From: Allomeiothermus sp035760705
GTDB lineage: Bacteria > Deinococcota > Deinococci > Deinococcales > Thermaceae
Length of the DNA stretch: 64,000 nt
Assembly: GCA_035760705.1 (NCBI GenBank)
Contig: DASTSL010000124.1
Coordinates: forward strand, 7,415 to 71,414
Reading direction: 5' to 3'
Of the stretch, positions 39,031 through 48,566 are shown in pieces. How positions within the stretch are numbered: the first letter of the stretch is position 1; the number at the start of each line of letters is the position of its first letter. The notes beneath the pieces were generated by a model, which made no database searches, was not told the origin of the DNA, and worked only from the letters and a program-made list of their open reading frames with translations. The position numbers were made by a program, and so were the translations under genes.

Positions 39031-40083
39031 TTATTTTAGCCCGACGAAGGGGGGACTCACGACCTGAGCCGGGTAGGTTTTGCCGCGGATCTCGACCTCG
39101 AGTCGGCCCGATTCGGCCCCCGAACGCACGTAGGCCAGCGCAATCCCCTTCTTGAGCAGGGGCGAGATGGTCCCCGAGGTGACCCGGCCCACCGCCTCGC
39201 CGCCAAAGAGCACCAAGTAACCCTCGCGGGGGATGCCTTGCTCGAGCAAGAGGCCCACCAATACCTGGTCGCAGCCACCCGCGAGCAGGGCAGCTTTCCC
39301 GTAGAACTCCTTGTGCTCCTTGACCACCCAGCCAAAAGGCGTGCAGCGGGGGTTGGTCTCGTCGGTGAGTTCGTGGCCGTAGAGGGGGAAACCGGCCTCG
39401 AGCCGCAGGGTGTCGCGGGCCCCCAGCCCGCAAGGGACCACCCCGGCCTCCAGCAAGGCGTCCCACACCGCCTTCACGTCGCCGGCCTCGGTGAAGACCT
39501 CGAAGCCGTCTTCGCCGGTGTAGCCGGTGCGGGCCAGGCGGGCCGGTTTCCCGGCTACGGTGGCGGTGAAGGTGTCGTTTTTCTTCTTGCTCGAGAGGTC
39601 CACGTCGCAGAGCTTTTGCAGCACCTCGGCGGCTTTGGGGCCTTGCACGGCCAGGAGCCCGGTGTGCTCGGAGGCGTCCTCAAGGTCGGCCTCGAAGCCC
39701 CCCAGCAGGCTTTGCAGGTGGTTCCAGTCCTTTTCGATGTTCGAGGCGTTGACCACCACCAAGTACTCCTGGTCACCGGTGCGGTAGACGTAGATGTCGT
39801 CCACCACCCCACCCTGCTCGTTGGGCAGCATCGAGTACTGGGCCCGGCCCACCTTGAGCTTGGAGGCGTCGTTGAGGGTAGCGTACTGGAGGAAGTCTAG
39901 GGCCTTCTCTCCCCGCACCCAGAACTCGCCCATGTGGCTCACGTCGAAGACCCCCGCCCCCTCACGCACGGCCAGGTGCTCGGCGGTGATCGAACTGTAC
40001 TGGATGGGCATCAAGTAGCCCGCGAAGGGGGCCATCTTCGCCCCCAAGCCTTGATGGGTACTGGTCAGCGGCGTCGTTTTCAT
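39031..40083 (-). CDS. gcvT: Aminomethyltransferase (glycine cleavage T protein)
   Basis: A 350-residue folate-dependent aminomethyltransferase. It opens TPLTSTHQGLGAKMAPFAGY, contains FDVSHMGEFWVRG, YSMLPNEQGGVVDDIYVYR with the catalytic aspartate, ARTGYTGEDGFEVF and ARDTLRLEAGFPLYGHEL. It releases ammonia and forms methylene-tetrahydrofolate. It is the first gene of the gcvT-gcvH-gcvPA-gcvPB set. TATGCT lies 9 bases before the ATG, suggesting a very short leader. I saw no glycine riboswitch upstream. Confidence 0.96.
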   Translation of the reverse strand: MKTTPLTSTHQGLGAKMAPFAGYLMPIQYSSITAEHLAVREGAGVFDVSHMGEFWVRGEKALDFLQYATLNDASKLKVGRAQYSMLPNEQGGVVDDIYVYRTGDQEYLVVVNASNIEKDWNHLQSLLGGFEADLEDASEHTGLLAVQGPKAAEVLQKLCDVDLSSKKKNDTFTATVAGKPARLARTGYTGEDGFEVFTEAGDVKAVWDALLEAGVVPCGLGARDTLRLEAGFPLYGHELTDETNPRCTPFGWVVKEHKEFYGKAALLAGGCDQVLVGLLLEQGIPREGYLVLFGGEAVGRVTSGTISPLLKKGIALAYVRSGAESGRLEVEIRGKTYPAQVVSPPFVGLK

Positions 40084-40118
40084 CTCGAGAACAGCATAAC
40101 GCCGGAATCCAAGAAAAG

Positions 40119-40146
40119 ACCCCCGGGCTCGAGCCCGGAGTTTTTT
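40119..40146. terminator. Terminator between mglA and gcvT
   Basis: CCGGGCTCGAGCCCGG (40123-40138) is a perfect 16-base palindrome. On the plus strand AGTTTTTT follows; on the minus strand the sequence continues GGTCTTTTCTT. It separates the mglBA transcript from gcvT and could stop transcription from both sides. Confidence 0.75.
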
Positions 40147-40199
40147 ACGAAATTGCCGATGAGGGATGCTGTGCCCGGCTACGCACTCAGCGGTAAAGC

Positions 40200-40790
<591 letters not shown>

Positions 40791-40887
40791 ACTGAGTCTG
40801 CCTGTAGGGCTGGACTCTGCCCGGCTCGGAAGGCCGACCAGAGGGAGTAAACTGCTTGCAACCGAACTACCATATCCCCTCGTATCC

Positions 40888-41379
40888 TTAGTTTCCAAAA
40901 AGCTCGTCTAACAGGGCGTTGGCCCCCTCGCGGTACTCGGTGTCGATGCCCAGCTTCTGCGGGCTCACCACCGACTCCTCGGCCAAGCTCGCCAGGACCT
41001 GGGCCGACTTGCGGGCGAAGAGCTTGACCCGGCCCACCGGGGTGGAGTTGTCGAAGATGATCAGGAGCAAAGCGTGTTCCCCGGCCCCTTCGACGTACAG
41101 GCTCTGGGTCTGACCCTGGTGGACCTGCTCGCTAAAGTGCGACTCCCCTAGCATCTTGGCTAGGGCCTGGGTGGCGGCGGCGTTCCCGGCGACCAAGGTC
41201 GCCAGGGAGTCTAGGGCAGGGGGGCGGGGGGCCCAGAGCGCTTCCTTGTGGGCCAGCACGAAGCCCTTGCGATCCACCAGCATGGCGTACCGGGCCCCGC
41301 TCTCCCGCAGAAGCTCATCGAGCACCCCCACCGCCTTTTCAAAGGTGGCTCCATAGAGTGCCACGGTGGGCTCGACCAT
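40888..41379 (-). CDS. mglB: MglB, Roadblock/LC7 GTPase-activating protein for MglA
   Basis: A 163-residue Roadblock/LC7 protein, matching the Thermus MglB length. It contains ARYAMLVDRKGFVLAHKEAL, LATLVAGNAAATQALAKMLG and LLLIIFDNSTPVGRVKLFA. A dimer of MglB binds MglA-GTP and stimulates hydrolysis. It is the first gene of mglBA; mglA follows after 97 bases. Its ATG is only 18 bases from the start of the divergent M20 peptidase, so both promoters must overlap neighbouring coding sequence. Confidence 0.95.
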   Translation of the reverse strand: MVEPTVALYGATFEKAVGVLDELLRESGARYAMLVDRKGFVLAHKEALWAPRPPALDSLATLVAGNAAATQALAKMLGESHFSEQVHQGQTQSLYVEGAGEHALLLIIFDNSTPVGRVKLFARKSAQVLASLAEESVVSPQKLGIDTEYREGANALLDELFGN

Positions 41380-41397
41380 AGTATGGTTTACTCTAGC

Positions 41398-42738
41398 ATG
41401 GTGAAAATACCCGAACATGTTTATCGGTACGCCCGCGAAACCCTGGCCCACCTGGTGAGCTTCCCCACCGTTTCGGCGGAGGGCCGGGCCATTCCCGAGA
41501 CCGCCCAGGCGGTGGCGAAGCTGCTCGAGGACTTAGGCCTCGAGGCCGAGATCCACCCCACCCCCGGAGCCCCGGTGGTGTACGCCGAGGGGGGGGGAGA
41601 AGGCCCCACCCTGCTGTTTTACAACCATTACGACGTGCAGCCCGCCGACCCCCTCGAGCTGTGGGAGAGCGACCCCTTCACCCTCACCGAGCGCGACGGG
41701 CACTGGTACGCCCGGGGCATCAGCGACGATAAGGGAGAACTCGTCTCGCGGCTGGCGGCCCTCAGGTGGTTCGTGGAGGAACACGGACCGCTCCCCTTCC
41801 GGGTCAAGTTCGTGGTCGAGGGCGAAGAGGAGATCGGGAGCCCCAACCTCGAGGCCTACGTGGCCGAGAACCAGTCTCGCCTCCAAGCCGACGCAGTGAT
41901 TTGGGAGTTCGGCAGCGTGGACACCGCCGGGCGGCCCCTGGTCTACTGTGGGCTCAAGGGGATCGTGGCGGTGGAGTTGCGGGTTAGAACCGCCGCCTAC
42001 GACCTGCACTCCTCCAACGGGGCCGTGGTGCAAAACCCCATCTACCGCCTGGCGGCAGCCCTCACCGCCCTGCGCGACAACGACGGCAAGGTGCTGATCG
42101 AGGGCTTCTACGACAAGGTGCGCCCCCTGACCGAAACCGAGCGAAAAAGCCTCGAGGCCCTCCCCGACGAGTCGGAGCAGATCGCCCAGGTCTACGGGGT
42201 CAAGGGGTTCTTGGGCGGGGCCAGGGGCTTCGAGTTCTATCGCCGCATGGCCGCCGAGCCGGTGCTGAACATCAACGGCCTGCACTCCGGCTATGGTGGC
42301 CCCGGCTCCAAGACCGTGCTCCCCGCGGAGGCCTTCGCCAAGCTGGACTTCCGGTTGGTGCCGGATCAGGACCCGATGGAGGTGGTGGAACTCCTCCGCA
42401 CCCACCTCGACAAGCAGGGCTTCACGGACATCGAGGTGGTCCAGCTCGAGGCGGGCGAGCACCCGGCCCGGAGCGATCTCGAAGCACCCTGGGTCAAGCA
42501 AGCGGTAGAAGCCCTGCGCGAGACCTACTCTGCCGAGCCGGTGGTCCACCTCAGCTCGGGCGGCAGCGGGCCGATGTACCCGTTTACCCACCACCTGAAG
42601 GCCCCCGTGGTGGCGATCGGGATCAGCTACCCCGGCAGCCGGGTGCATAGCCCCAACGAGAACATCCGCGTAGCCGACTTCGAGACCGGCATCGCGGCGA
42701 TCAAGCGGGCCTTGGAGAAGTTTGCTTCGCTGCCTTAA
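41398..42738 (+). CDS. M20 family dipeptidase/carboxypeptidase
   Basis: A 446-residue zinc peptidase of the M20 family. Zinc and catalytic signatures are LLFYNHYDVQPADPLE, WYARGISDDKGELVSRLAAL and FVVEGEEEIGSPNLEAY, and late HSPNENIRV provides the last histidine. A dimerisation domain lies between. These enzymes cleave dipeptides or N-acyl amino acids; the specific substrate is open. ATG 41398 is inside the 18-base gap-adjacent region facing mglB, implying a leaderless or nearly leaderless message. Confidence 0.92.
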   Translation: MVKIPEHVYRYARETLAHLVSFPTVSAEGRAIPETAQAVAKLLEDLGLEAEIHPTPGAPVVYAEGGGEGPTLLFYNHYDVQPADPLELWESDPFTLTERDGHWYARGISDDKGELVSRLAALRWFVEEHGPLPFRVKFVVEGEEEIGSPNLEAYVAENQSRLQADAVIWEFGSVDTAGRPLVYCGLKGIVAVELRVRTAAYDLHSSNGAVVQNPIYRLAAALTALRDNDGKVLIEGFYDKVRPLTETERKSLEALPDESEQIAQVYGVKGFLGGARGFEFYRRMAAEPVLNINGLHSGYGGPGSKTVLPAEAFAKLDFRLVPDQDPMEVVELLRTHLDKQGFTDIEVVQLEAGEHPARSDLEAPWVKQAVEALRETYSAEPVVHLSSGGSGPMYPFTHHLKAPVVAIGISYPGSRVHSPNENIRVADFETGIAAIKRALEKFASLP

Positions 42739-42795
42739 CAGCGTGAAGATCGCTGGGTTGTAGAACCTGTTTCCCAAAACGAACTCTGATTTTTA

Positions 42796-42817
42796 GGGGC
42801 GCAGCGCGCTGCGCCCC
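42796..42817. repeat. 22-base perfect palindrome after the M20 gene
   Basis: GGGGCGCAGCG (42796-42806) is followed by its reverse complement CGCTGCGCCCC. It is preceded by TTTTTA and not followed by a T tract. It may be a transcription stop or a dispersed palindrome. Confidence 0.6.
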
Positions 42818-42869
42818 CACTGTGACCTCGTGCCGAGCCGGGCTCGAGCCCCCGCGATAGGCTCTTGCT

Positions 42870-43778
42870 ATGTGGCGTCTGTTCATCGGCCTCCTCGCCG
42901 GAAGTCTTGCCCTGGCCCAAAGCGGCCTGACGATTGACGATCTCACCAAACGCACCTACGGCAGCGGACAGATCGCCAGCGAGCGGGTGATGGCCCGCAA
43001 CCCCGACTTCACCCGCTACCTAATCCGCTATCCCTCGGGCGGCCTGACCCTCTACGGCTTCATGAACGTGCCCACCGGGGCCGGGCCCTACCCGGTGGTA
43101 CTGGTGCTGCACGGCTACGTGAACCCCGCCACCTACCACACCCTCACCTACACCACCCGCTACACCGACGCCCTGGCCCGGATGGGCTACGTGGTCCTCC
43201 ACCCCAACTACCGGGGCCACCCGCCCTCGCAGGGCCGCCCGGAAGGCCCCTTCCGGGTGAACTACGCCACCGAGGTTTTGGACTTGGCGGCGATGGTGCG
43301 GGCTCAGGCCGGGAAGCCCGGCCCTTTGCAAAAAGCCAACTCCCGGATCGGCTTGCTGGGGCACAGCATGGGCGGCGGGATCGCCCTCCGGGTGGCGGTG
43401 GTGGACCCCAAGATTCGGGCGGTGGTGCTTTACGGGGCGATGTCCGGCGACGAGGCGAAGAACGCGCGGCAAATCTACTATGTGTTCTCTAGGCGGCAGC
43501 GGGGCCTGGAGGAGCTGAACACCCCAGCCTCGGAACTGGCCAAGATTTCGCCGATCAACTACCTGAGCCGGACCAAAGCCGCCTTCAGCATCCACCATGG
43601 CACCGCCGACGACCAAGTGCCTTACGCCTGGAGCGTGGAGATCTGCGAGAAGCTCAAAGCGCTGGGGAAGCCGACCGAATGCTTTGGTTACCAAAACGCC
43701 CGCCACACCTTCACGGACGGCTACTACACGACTTTCCTACGGAGGGTCGAAGCCTTTTTCGAGCGCACCCTGAAATGA
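42870..43778 (+). CDS. Secreted alpha/beta hydrolase, prolyl oligopeptidase-like
   Basis: A 302-residue exported hydrolase. Signal peptide MWRLFIGLLAGSLALA is followed by YPVVLVLHGYVNPATYH, the oxyanion strand, and the nucleophile elbow GLLGHSMGGGIALR. The charge relay is completed by HHGTADDQVPYAW and NARHTFTDGY. It resembles S9-type peptidases or acyl esterases, but the N-terminal beta-propeller is missing, so esterase activity is equally likely. TAGGCT (42858-42863) lies 6 bases before the ATG, indicating leaderless expression. It overlaps hemW as ATGA. Confidence 0.85.
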   Translation: MWRLFIGLLAGSLALAQSGLTIDDLTKRTYGSGQIASERVMARNPDFTRYLIRYPSGGLTLYGFMNVPTGAGPYPVVLVLHGYVNPATYHTLTYTTRYTDALARMGYVVLHPNYRGHPPSQGRPEGPFRVNYATEVLDLAAMVRAQAGKPGPLQKANSRIGLLGHSMGGGIALRVAVVDPKIRAVVLYGAMSGDEAKNARQIYYVFSRRQRGLEELNTPASELAKISPINYLSRTKAAFSIHHGTADDQVPYAWSVEICEKLKALGKPTECFGYQNARHTFTDGYYTTFLRRVEAFFERTLK

Positions 43779-44893
43779 TCGAAGGGCTGTACGTCCACGT
43801 TCCTTTTTGCCCCACCATCTGCCCCTATTGCGACTTTCACGTCGTGAGGCGGCAAAGCGGGGTGGTGGAGGCCTATCTCGAGCGCCTCGCCGAAGAAGCG
43901 CGAGCCCTCCACACCCTGTTCCCCCTCTCTCCCCGCACCCTCTACTTCGGCGGGGGAACCCCGAGTTTCCTGAGAAACCGCGAGCTCGAGCAGCTTTTCC
44001 GAGCCCTGCCCTGGGACGTCCAGTCAATCCACGAGGTCACGATGGAGGCCAACCCGGGCACGCTGAACCGCGAGCGGCTCGAGTTGCTGAAAAACCTGGG
44101 GGTGAACCGGCTGTCCATCGGGGTGCAGAGCTTCCAGGACGGGGTGCTCAAGACCTTGGGCCGGGCGCACGGGCGGAAGGGGGCGCTCGAGGCGGTAGAG
44201 ATGAGCCTCAAGGCCGGGTTTCGCACCTCGGTTGATTTGATCCTGGGCCTGCCCGAACAGGATTACGCGGCGGACTTGCGGGAGGCTGCCACTATAGGAG
44301 TCGGGCACGTCTCGGCCTACACCCTCCAGATCGAGCCGGGAACCCCCTTCAAGGCCCGGCACATCGAGCTGGACAGCGACCTCGAGGCCAGCGCCTTCGC
44401 CGCCGCCGAGGAAATCTTAGGCGAAGCCGGTTTGATCCGCTACGAGGTCTCGAACTTCGCCAAGCCGGGCCAGGAGAGCAAGCACAACCGAATCTACTGG
44501 CGGGCTGGGTATTGGGGCGCGTTGGGGCCGGGGGCGAGCGGGCAGTATCCCGCACAGAAGGCAGGAGGCAAGGAGGTTTACTCAGTACGGCTCACCCACC
44601 CGCCGCTTCCCCGCTGGCTCGTCGGCGAGGAACCGAGCCTCGAGCCGGTCAGCCCCCTCGAGCACGCTAAAGAAGCGCTGATGCTCGGGCTGCGGCTGCG
44701 GGAAGGTGTAGACGTGAGCGAGATCGAGCAGCGAACGGGTTTGGGAGTTTGGGGGAGGCTCGAGCCGGTGGTTCGCGAACTCGAGGTGCAGGAACTTCTA
44801 TGGACTCAAAATAAGAAGATCGGGGCGACTCGAGGCGGGTTAGCCCTCCTGCACCGAATCATCTTGAGGCTGTGGGAACCGCTCGAGGGGTAG
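43775..44893 (+). CDS. hemW: Radical SAM heme chaperone HemW
   Basis: A 372-residue radical SAM protein. The iron-sulfur motif CPTICPYC uses C12, C16 and C19 (CxxxCxxC), and C-Y-C is followed by DFHVV as in HemW rather than HemN. Other signatures are YFGGGTPSFL, MEANPGTLNRERL and RLSIGVQSFQDGVLKTLGR. HemW delivers heme to acceptor proteins and was once misnamed coproporphyrinogen dehydrogenase. The start overlaps the hydrolase stop (ATGA). The stop codon TAG (44891-44893) lies inside the first copy of a tandem repeat. Confidence 0.93.
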   Translation: MIEGLYVHVPFCPTICPYCDFHVVRRQSGVVEAYLERLAEEARALHTLFPLSPRTLYFGGGTPSFLRNRELEQLFRALPWDVQSIHEVTMEANPGTLNRERLELLKNLGVNRLSIGVQSFQDGVLKTLGRAHGRKGALEAVEMSLKAGFRTSVDLILGLPEQDYAADLREAATIGVGHVSAYTLQIEPGTPFKARHIELDSDLEASAFAAAEEILGEAGLIRYEVSNFAKPGQESKHNRIYWRAGYWGALGPGASGQYPAQKAGGKEVYSVRLTHPPLPRWLVGEEPSLEPVSPLEHAKEALMLGLRLREGVDVSEIEQRTGLGVWGRLEPVVRELEVQELLWTQNKKIGATRGGLALLHRIILRLWEPLEG

Positions 44894-44940
44894 TTTCGCA
44901 GCGAAGCTGGGTGGGGTAGTTTCGCAGCGAAGCTGGGTGA
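44889..44940. repeat. Tandem pair of 26-base units with TTTCGC-A-GCGAA core
   Basis: Two adjacent copies (44889-44914 and 44915-44940) begin GGTAGTTTCGCAGCGAAG and differ only in the last base. The unit carries the hemW stop codon. It resembles the in-frame pair at 27098-27151 (TTTCGCRGCGAAG then GGGTGG). Confidence 0.9.
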
Positions 44941-44941
44941 A

Positions 44942-45301
44942 TTACTTCGGAATCCCCTCGGGCAGGTGAAAGCGCCCCTCGGCGTCGGGGTCGAAGGGCA
45001 GCACCGCCGCTACGGCTTCCAGATTGATGGAGCCATAGATGTGAGGGAAGTAACCGTATGAGTAGTCGTCGGGGCCTTCATAGAACAGCACTGAGGTCAG
45101 CTTTTCGGGGTCGATGCAGAGCAACACCAGCCCCCGGTGATCGCTAAAGAAGGCTTCCGCTACCGAGACGATCTGCAAGGGCGTGGAGCAGTGGATGAAG
45201 CCCTCGCTCACCAGGCTCGAGGCTTGGTACTCCCGCTTCATCAGGGCCTGCTCCCACTCGCGGCGGGTGGTGATGTGGAGAATCGTGCGCGTTAGCTTCA
45301 C
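44942..45301 (-). CDS. DUF952 family protein
   Basis: A 119-residue protein of the DUF952 family. The conserved segments are ILHITTRREWEQAL, SEGFIHCSTPLQI, LLCIDPEKLTSVLFYEG and FPHIYGSINLEAV. The fold resembles ADP-ribosyltransferase-like domains in structural surveys, but no activity is established. GTG 45301 is proposed as the start because the conserved domain begins a few residues later. It lies 2 bases from the tandem repeat and downstream of mfd on the same strand. Confidence 0.8.
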   Translation of the reverse strand: MKLTRTILHITTRREWEQALMKREYQASSLVSEGFIHCSTPLQIVSVAEAFFSDHRGLVLLCIDPEKLTSVLFYEGPDDYSYGYFPHIYGSINLEAVAAVLPFDPDAEGRFHLPEGIPK

Positions 45302-45375
45302 GAGGTGTATTCTCCCATGTTGGGCATATCGCGTATCAAATATCGTAAAAGATTCTCTTGGCGATAGACATCCGT

Positions 45376-48345
45376 TCACGCCACCAGATACAACAAATCG
45401 CTGATCGCCTGAGCGTACTGCTCCTGACCCAAGCCCTTCTTGGCGATGCGGAAGCCGGGCGGGTACTGGGTGAGTTCGATGCGGTAGGGCAAGGCCCGCA
45501 GCGCTTTTGCGTCGTAGTCAAGAGGCCAGCGTTCGAAAACCAGTTGCAGCCAGGTGAGGTCTTCGGTGATCGAGACCACGCCCTTGGCCTCGGCCAGCAG
45601 GCGCAGACGGGTGAGGGCCAGGAAGTTCTCCACCTCTGCCGGGGGTTCGCCGTAGCGCTCGCGGAGTTCGCTCGCGATGCGCGAGACCTGGGAGAGCCGC
45701 TTGGTTTCGGCCAGCCTGCCGTAGTAGCGGCTGCGGGCCTCGGCAGAGGGGATGTACTCCGGGGTGAGCCGGGCCGAGACCGCCAAATCCAGGGTGACGT
45801 GTTTCTCCGGCTCGGTCTTCTCGCCCTTGAGGTTGCGCACCGCTTCGGCCAGCAGTTCGGTGTAGACCTCGAGGCTCACGGCCCGGATGTGCCCGTGCTG
45901 CTCGGGGCCTAAGAGGTTGCCCACCCCGCGAATCTCCATGTCCTTCTCGGCCAGCAGGTGGCCCGAGCCCAGATCGGAGAGGTCGGCGATGGCCGCCAGA
46001 CGGCGCTCGGCCCCCTCGGTGAGGCGGGGCGGGTGGAAGAAGTAAGCATAAGCCTCCTGGTCGCGGCGGCCCACCCGGCCCCGGAGCTGGTAGAGGGCGG
46101 CCAACCCCAGTCGGTCGGCCCGCTCGATCACGATGGTGTTGGCCTCGGGGATATCGAGGCCGCTTTCGATAATGGTGGTGGCAAGCAGCACGTCAAAGGC
46201 CCCCTCGGAAAAGGCCAGCATGACCTCCTCGATATCCCCCTCCGGCATCTGCCCGTGGACGACGCCGATACGGGCCTCGGGGGCGATGTTCTGGAGGTAG
46301 CGCTGCCGGGCCTGGATGGTCGCCACCCGGTCGTGGACGTAAAAAACCTTGCCGCCGCGCTCGACCTCGTTCAGGATGGCCTCGCGGACCAGAGCAGGGT
46401 CATAGGGGGCCAACACGGTCTGGATGGGTTTGCGCCCCGGTGGCGGGGTCTGGATGCTCGAGAGGTCGCGCAGCCCCACCAGGGCGCTGTAGAGGGTGCG
46501 GGGAATGGGCGTGGCGGAGAGGTAGAGGGTATCCACCGCCTCGGCCATCTCGCGGATGCGCTCCTTCTGGGCGACTCCGAAGCGGTGCTCCTCGTCCACG
46601 ATCAAAAGGCCCAGGTCCTTGAACTTGAGATCGCCGGAGAGGAGCCGGTGGGTGCCGACCACGATGTCCACGGAGCCGGACTCGAGCCCCCGGAGGATGC
46701 GCCGCTCGTCCCGTTCGGAGGTGAAGCGGGAGAGCCCCTCGACCCGCACCGGGAGGCCCGCCAAGCGACTCTTGAAGGTCTGGGTGTGCTGCTCGGCCAG
46801 CAAAGTCGTGGGCACCAGCATGGCCACCTGTGCCCCGTGCCCCACCACCCGGTGGGCCGCGCGGAGGGCGACCTCGGTCTTGCCGAAGCCCACGTCCCCG
46901 GAGATTAGGCGGTCCATCGGGCGGGGAGCTTCCAGGTCGCGGAAGGTGTCCTCGAGCGACTTCTCCTGATCGGGGGTGAGGGCGTAGGGGAAGTTCTGCT
47001 CGACGAGCGGGTCCCACTCCGGCAGCGGCCCCCAGGCCCGGCCTGGCGTGGTCTCGCGTTTGGCGTGCAGCACCAGCATCCGCTGGGCCAGCTCCTCGGC
47101 GTCTTTCTGGGCCTTCTCGCGGGCCTTCTTCCACTCCCCCTTGCCGAGGGAGGAGAGCCGGGGTGGGTCGTCGGTGGTGCCGGGGTGGCGCTTGAGGAGC
47201 GGGAGTTGTTCGACCGGGAGGTAGATTCTCGCTTCCCCGGCGTACTGGAGGATCAAATAATCCCGTTTCACGCCGAGGACTTCGCGGGGCTCGAGGCCCA
47301 CGAACTGCCCGATGCCGTGCTCGGGGTGGATCAGGTAGTCGCCCGGCTCAAGCGCCGAGGGGTCTCCGGCCTCCCCGCCGACAATCCTTCGGCTCGCCAC
47401 GGCTTGCCCCGCCCCGAAGGCGTACAGATGGGGCTCAGTGAGGTAAACGGTTCGGCTCTGGGGGTCGAGGTAGGCCCCTTCGAACCAGCCCGGGATCAGC
47501 GTGATCGAGCCAGGGTGCGTCTCCAATCTTGCGACCCGACGGACATTCAAGCCCTGAAGCTTGCCCTCGAGATACGTCCGACTTTTAGCGTGTTTGTAAA
47601 AGAAGGCCACCGCGTAGTTCTGCTCGGTCCAGCCCCGCACCTCCTCCACAAACTGCGAGAGACGGGCCCGGTACGGCGGCAGGGCCTGATACCCCAGGTC
47701 GAGCTTGGGCAGCTCCGGCCCGCCCAGCCCGAAGGCCAGCAGGTCGCGGCCCTCGAGGTGCCGCCACAGTTCGGGAGAGGCCAAAGAGGGCGTGTCGAGG
47801 AAAACCGGGCCGGGGAAGTGTCGGATCTTCCGCGAATCCCAGGCTTCGGCCTTACCCGGCTTGGCCCCCAGGATCCAGCGCTTCTTGTTCTCGCCCGCGA
47901 CCTGGATGGTCTCGAGTTCGTCCCCGAAGAAGTCCAGGCGGAGATCCCCGACCTCGATAATCTCCCCGCGCACCTGGAAACCCGCTTCCTCTTCGTCGGA
48001 TTCGCGCAGGTAGCCCATGCGGGTGAGCCGGTCCAGCAAATCTTCGCGCAGGTAGCTGCGGCCCACCTCGAGCACCAGCCGCCAAGCCGAGGGGTCTTGG
48101 GGGAAAGCCTCGAGAGCCTCGGTGTAATCGAACACCACCAACCCGGCTTCCCCCCAGGCCTCCAGGCCGGGGTTGACGTAGACCCCCACGCCGAAGGGCT
48201 CGAGGTTGCGGTACAGCTCGAGGCGGTGCTCGGGCACGAGCAAAACCGCCGGGGGCTCGGTTTGGGCGAAGAGCCGGGCTCGAGCCACCTGGGGCAGGCC
48301 CGGCAGGTAGTGGTTGAGGAGTTCGTCTTTGGTCAGGGTAGCCAT
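45376..48345 (-). CDS. mfd: Transcription-repair coupling factor
   Basis: A 989-residue SF2 translocase that removes stalled RNA polymerase and recruits UvrA. The N-terminal UvrB-like part contains EVGDLRLDFFGDELETI. The RNA polymerase interaction region starts LEPGDYLIHPEHGIGQFVGL. Helicase motifs are GDVGFGKTEVALRAAH (I), the DEEH box in IVDEEHRFGV (II), LSATPIPRT (III) and RIGVVHGQMPE. The TRG motif region follows RVGRRDQEAYAYFF. Length is close to that of Thermus Mfd. It is upstream of the DUF952 gene. Confidence 0.97.
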   Translation of the reverse strand: MATLTKDELLNHYLPGLPQVARARLFAQTEPPAVLLVPEHRLELYRNLEPFGVGVYVNPGLEAWGEAGLVVFDYTEALEAFPQDPSAWRLVLEVGRSYLREDLLDRLTRMGYLRESDEEEAGFQVRGEIIEVGDLRLDFFGDELETIQVAGENKKRWILGAKPGKAEAWDSRKIRHFPGPVFLDTPSLASPELWRHLEGRDLLAFGLGGPELPKLDLGYQALPPYRARLSQFVEEVRGWTEQNYAVAFFYKHAKSRTYLEGKLQGLNVRRVARLETHPGSITLIPGWFEGAYLDPQSRTVYLTEPHLYAFGAGQAVASRRIVGGEAGDPSALEPGDYLIHPEHGIGQFVGLEPREVLGVKRDYLILQYAGEARIYLPVEQLPLLKRHPGTTDDPPRLSSLGKGEWKKAREKAQKDAEELAQRMLVLHAKRETTPGRAWGPLPEWDPLVEQNFPYALTPDQEKSLEDTFRDLEAPRPMDRLISGDVGFGKTEVALRAAHRVVGHGAQVAMLVPTTLLAEQHTQTFKSRLAGLPVRVEGLSRFTSERDERRILRGLESGSVDIVVGTHRLLSGDLKFKDLGLLIVDEEHRFGVAQKERIREMAEAVDTLYLSATPIPRTLYSALVGLRDLSSIQTPPPGRKPIQTVLAPYDPALVREAILNEVERGGKVFYVHDRVATIQARQRYLQNIAPEARIGVVHGQMPEGDIEEVMLAFSEGAFDVLLATTIIESGLDIPEANTIVIERADRLGLAALYQLRGRVGRRDQEAYAYFFHPPRLTEGAERRLAAIADLSDLGSGHLLAEKDMEIRGVGNLLGPEQHGHIRAVSLEVYTELLAEAVRNLKGEKTEPEKHVTLDLAVSARLTPEYIPSAEARSRYYGRLAETKRLSQVSRIASELRERYGEPPAEVENFLALTRLRLLAEAKGVVSITEDLTWLQLVFERWPLDYDAKALRALPYRIELTQYPPGFRIAKKGLGQEQYAQAISDLLYLVA

Positions 48346-48566
48346 GTCTGAAAGTGGGTTCTCAAGGGTCTAGAGTCCGGCCCATCGCGGGCTTGCAAGC
48401 ATGTCAACACAGCCCACCCTAGGCCGGGGTGGGCACTGCGATCCGGCTCAATTCTACGCCCGGAAGGTGAGATTTGCCCTTTATGGGCGGCGTAGACCCC
48501 GCAGGCATAGCTTCCGAAGTCTTAAGACCTGTCTGTCTGCTTCGCGATCGGTAAACTAGACCCGAT

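Noticed and set aside
40084..40199. Possible glycine riboswitch before gcvT
   Set aside because: The gap holds only a terminator and a short-leader promoter; no tandem glycine aptamer motif is visible.
44889..44940. CRISPR-like repeat
   Set aside because: Only two directly adjacent 26-base copies without spacers, and no cas genes nearby.
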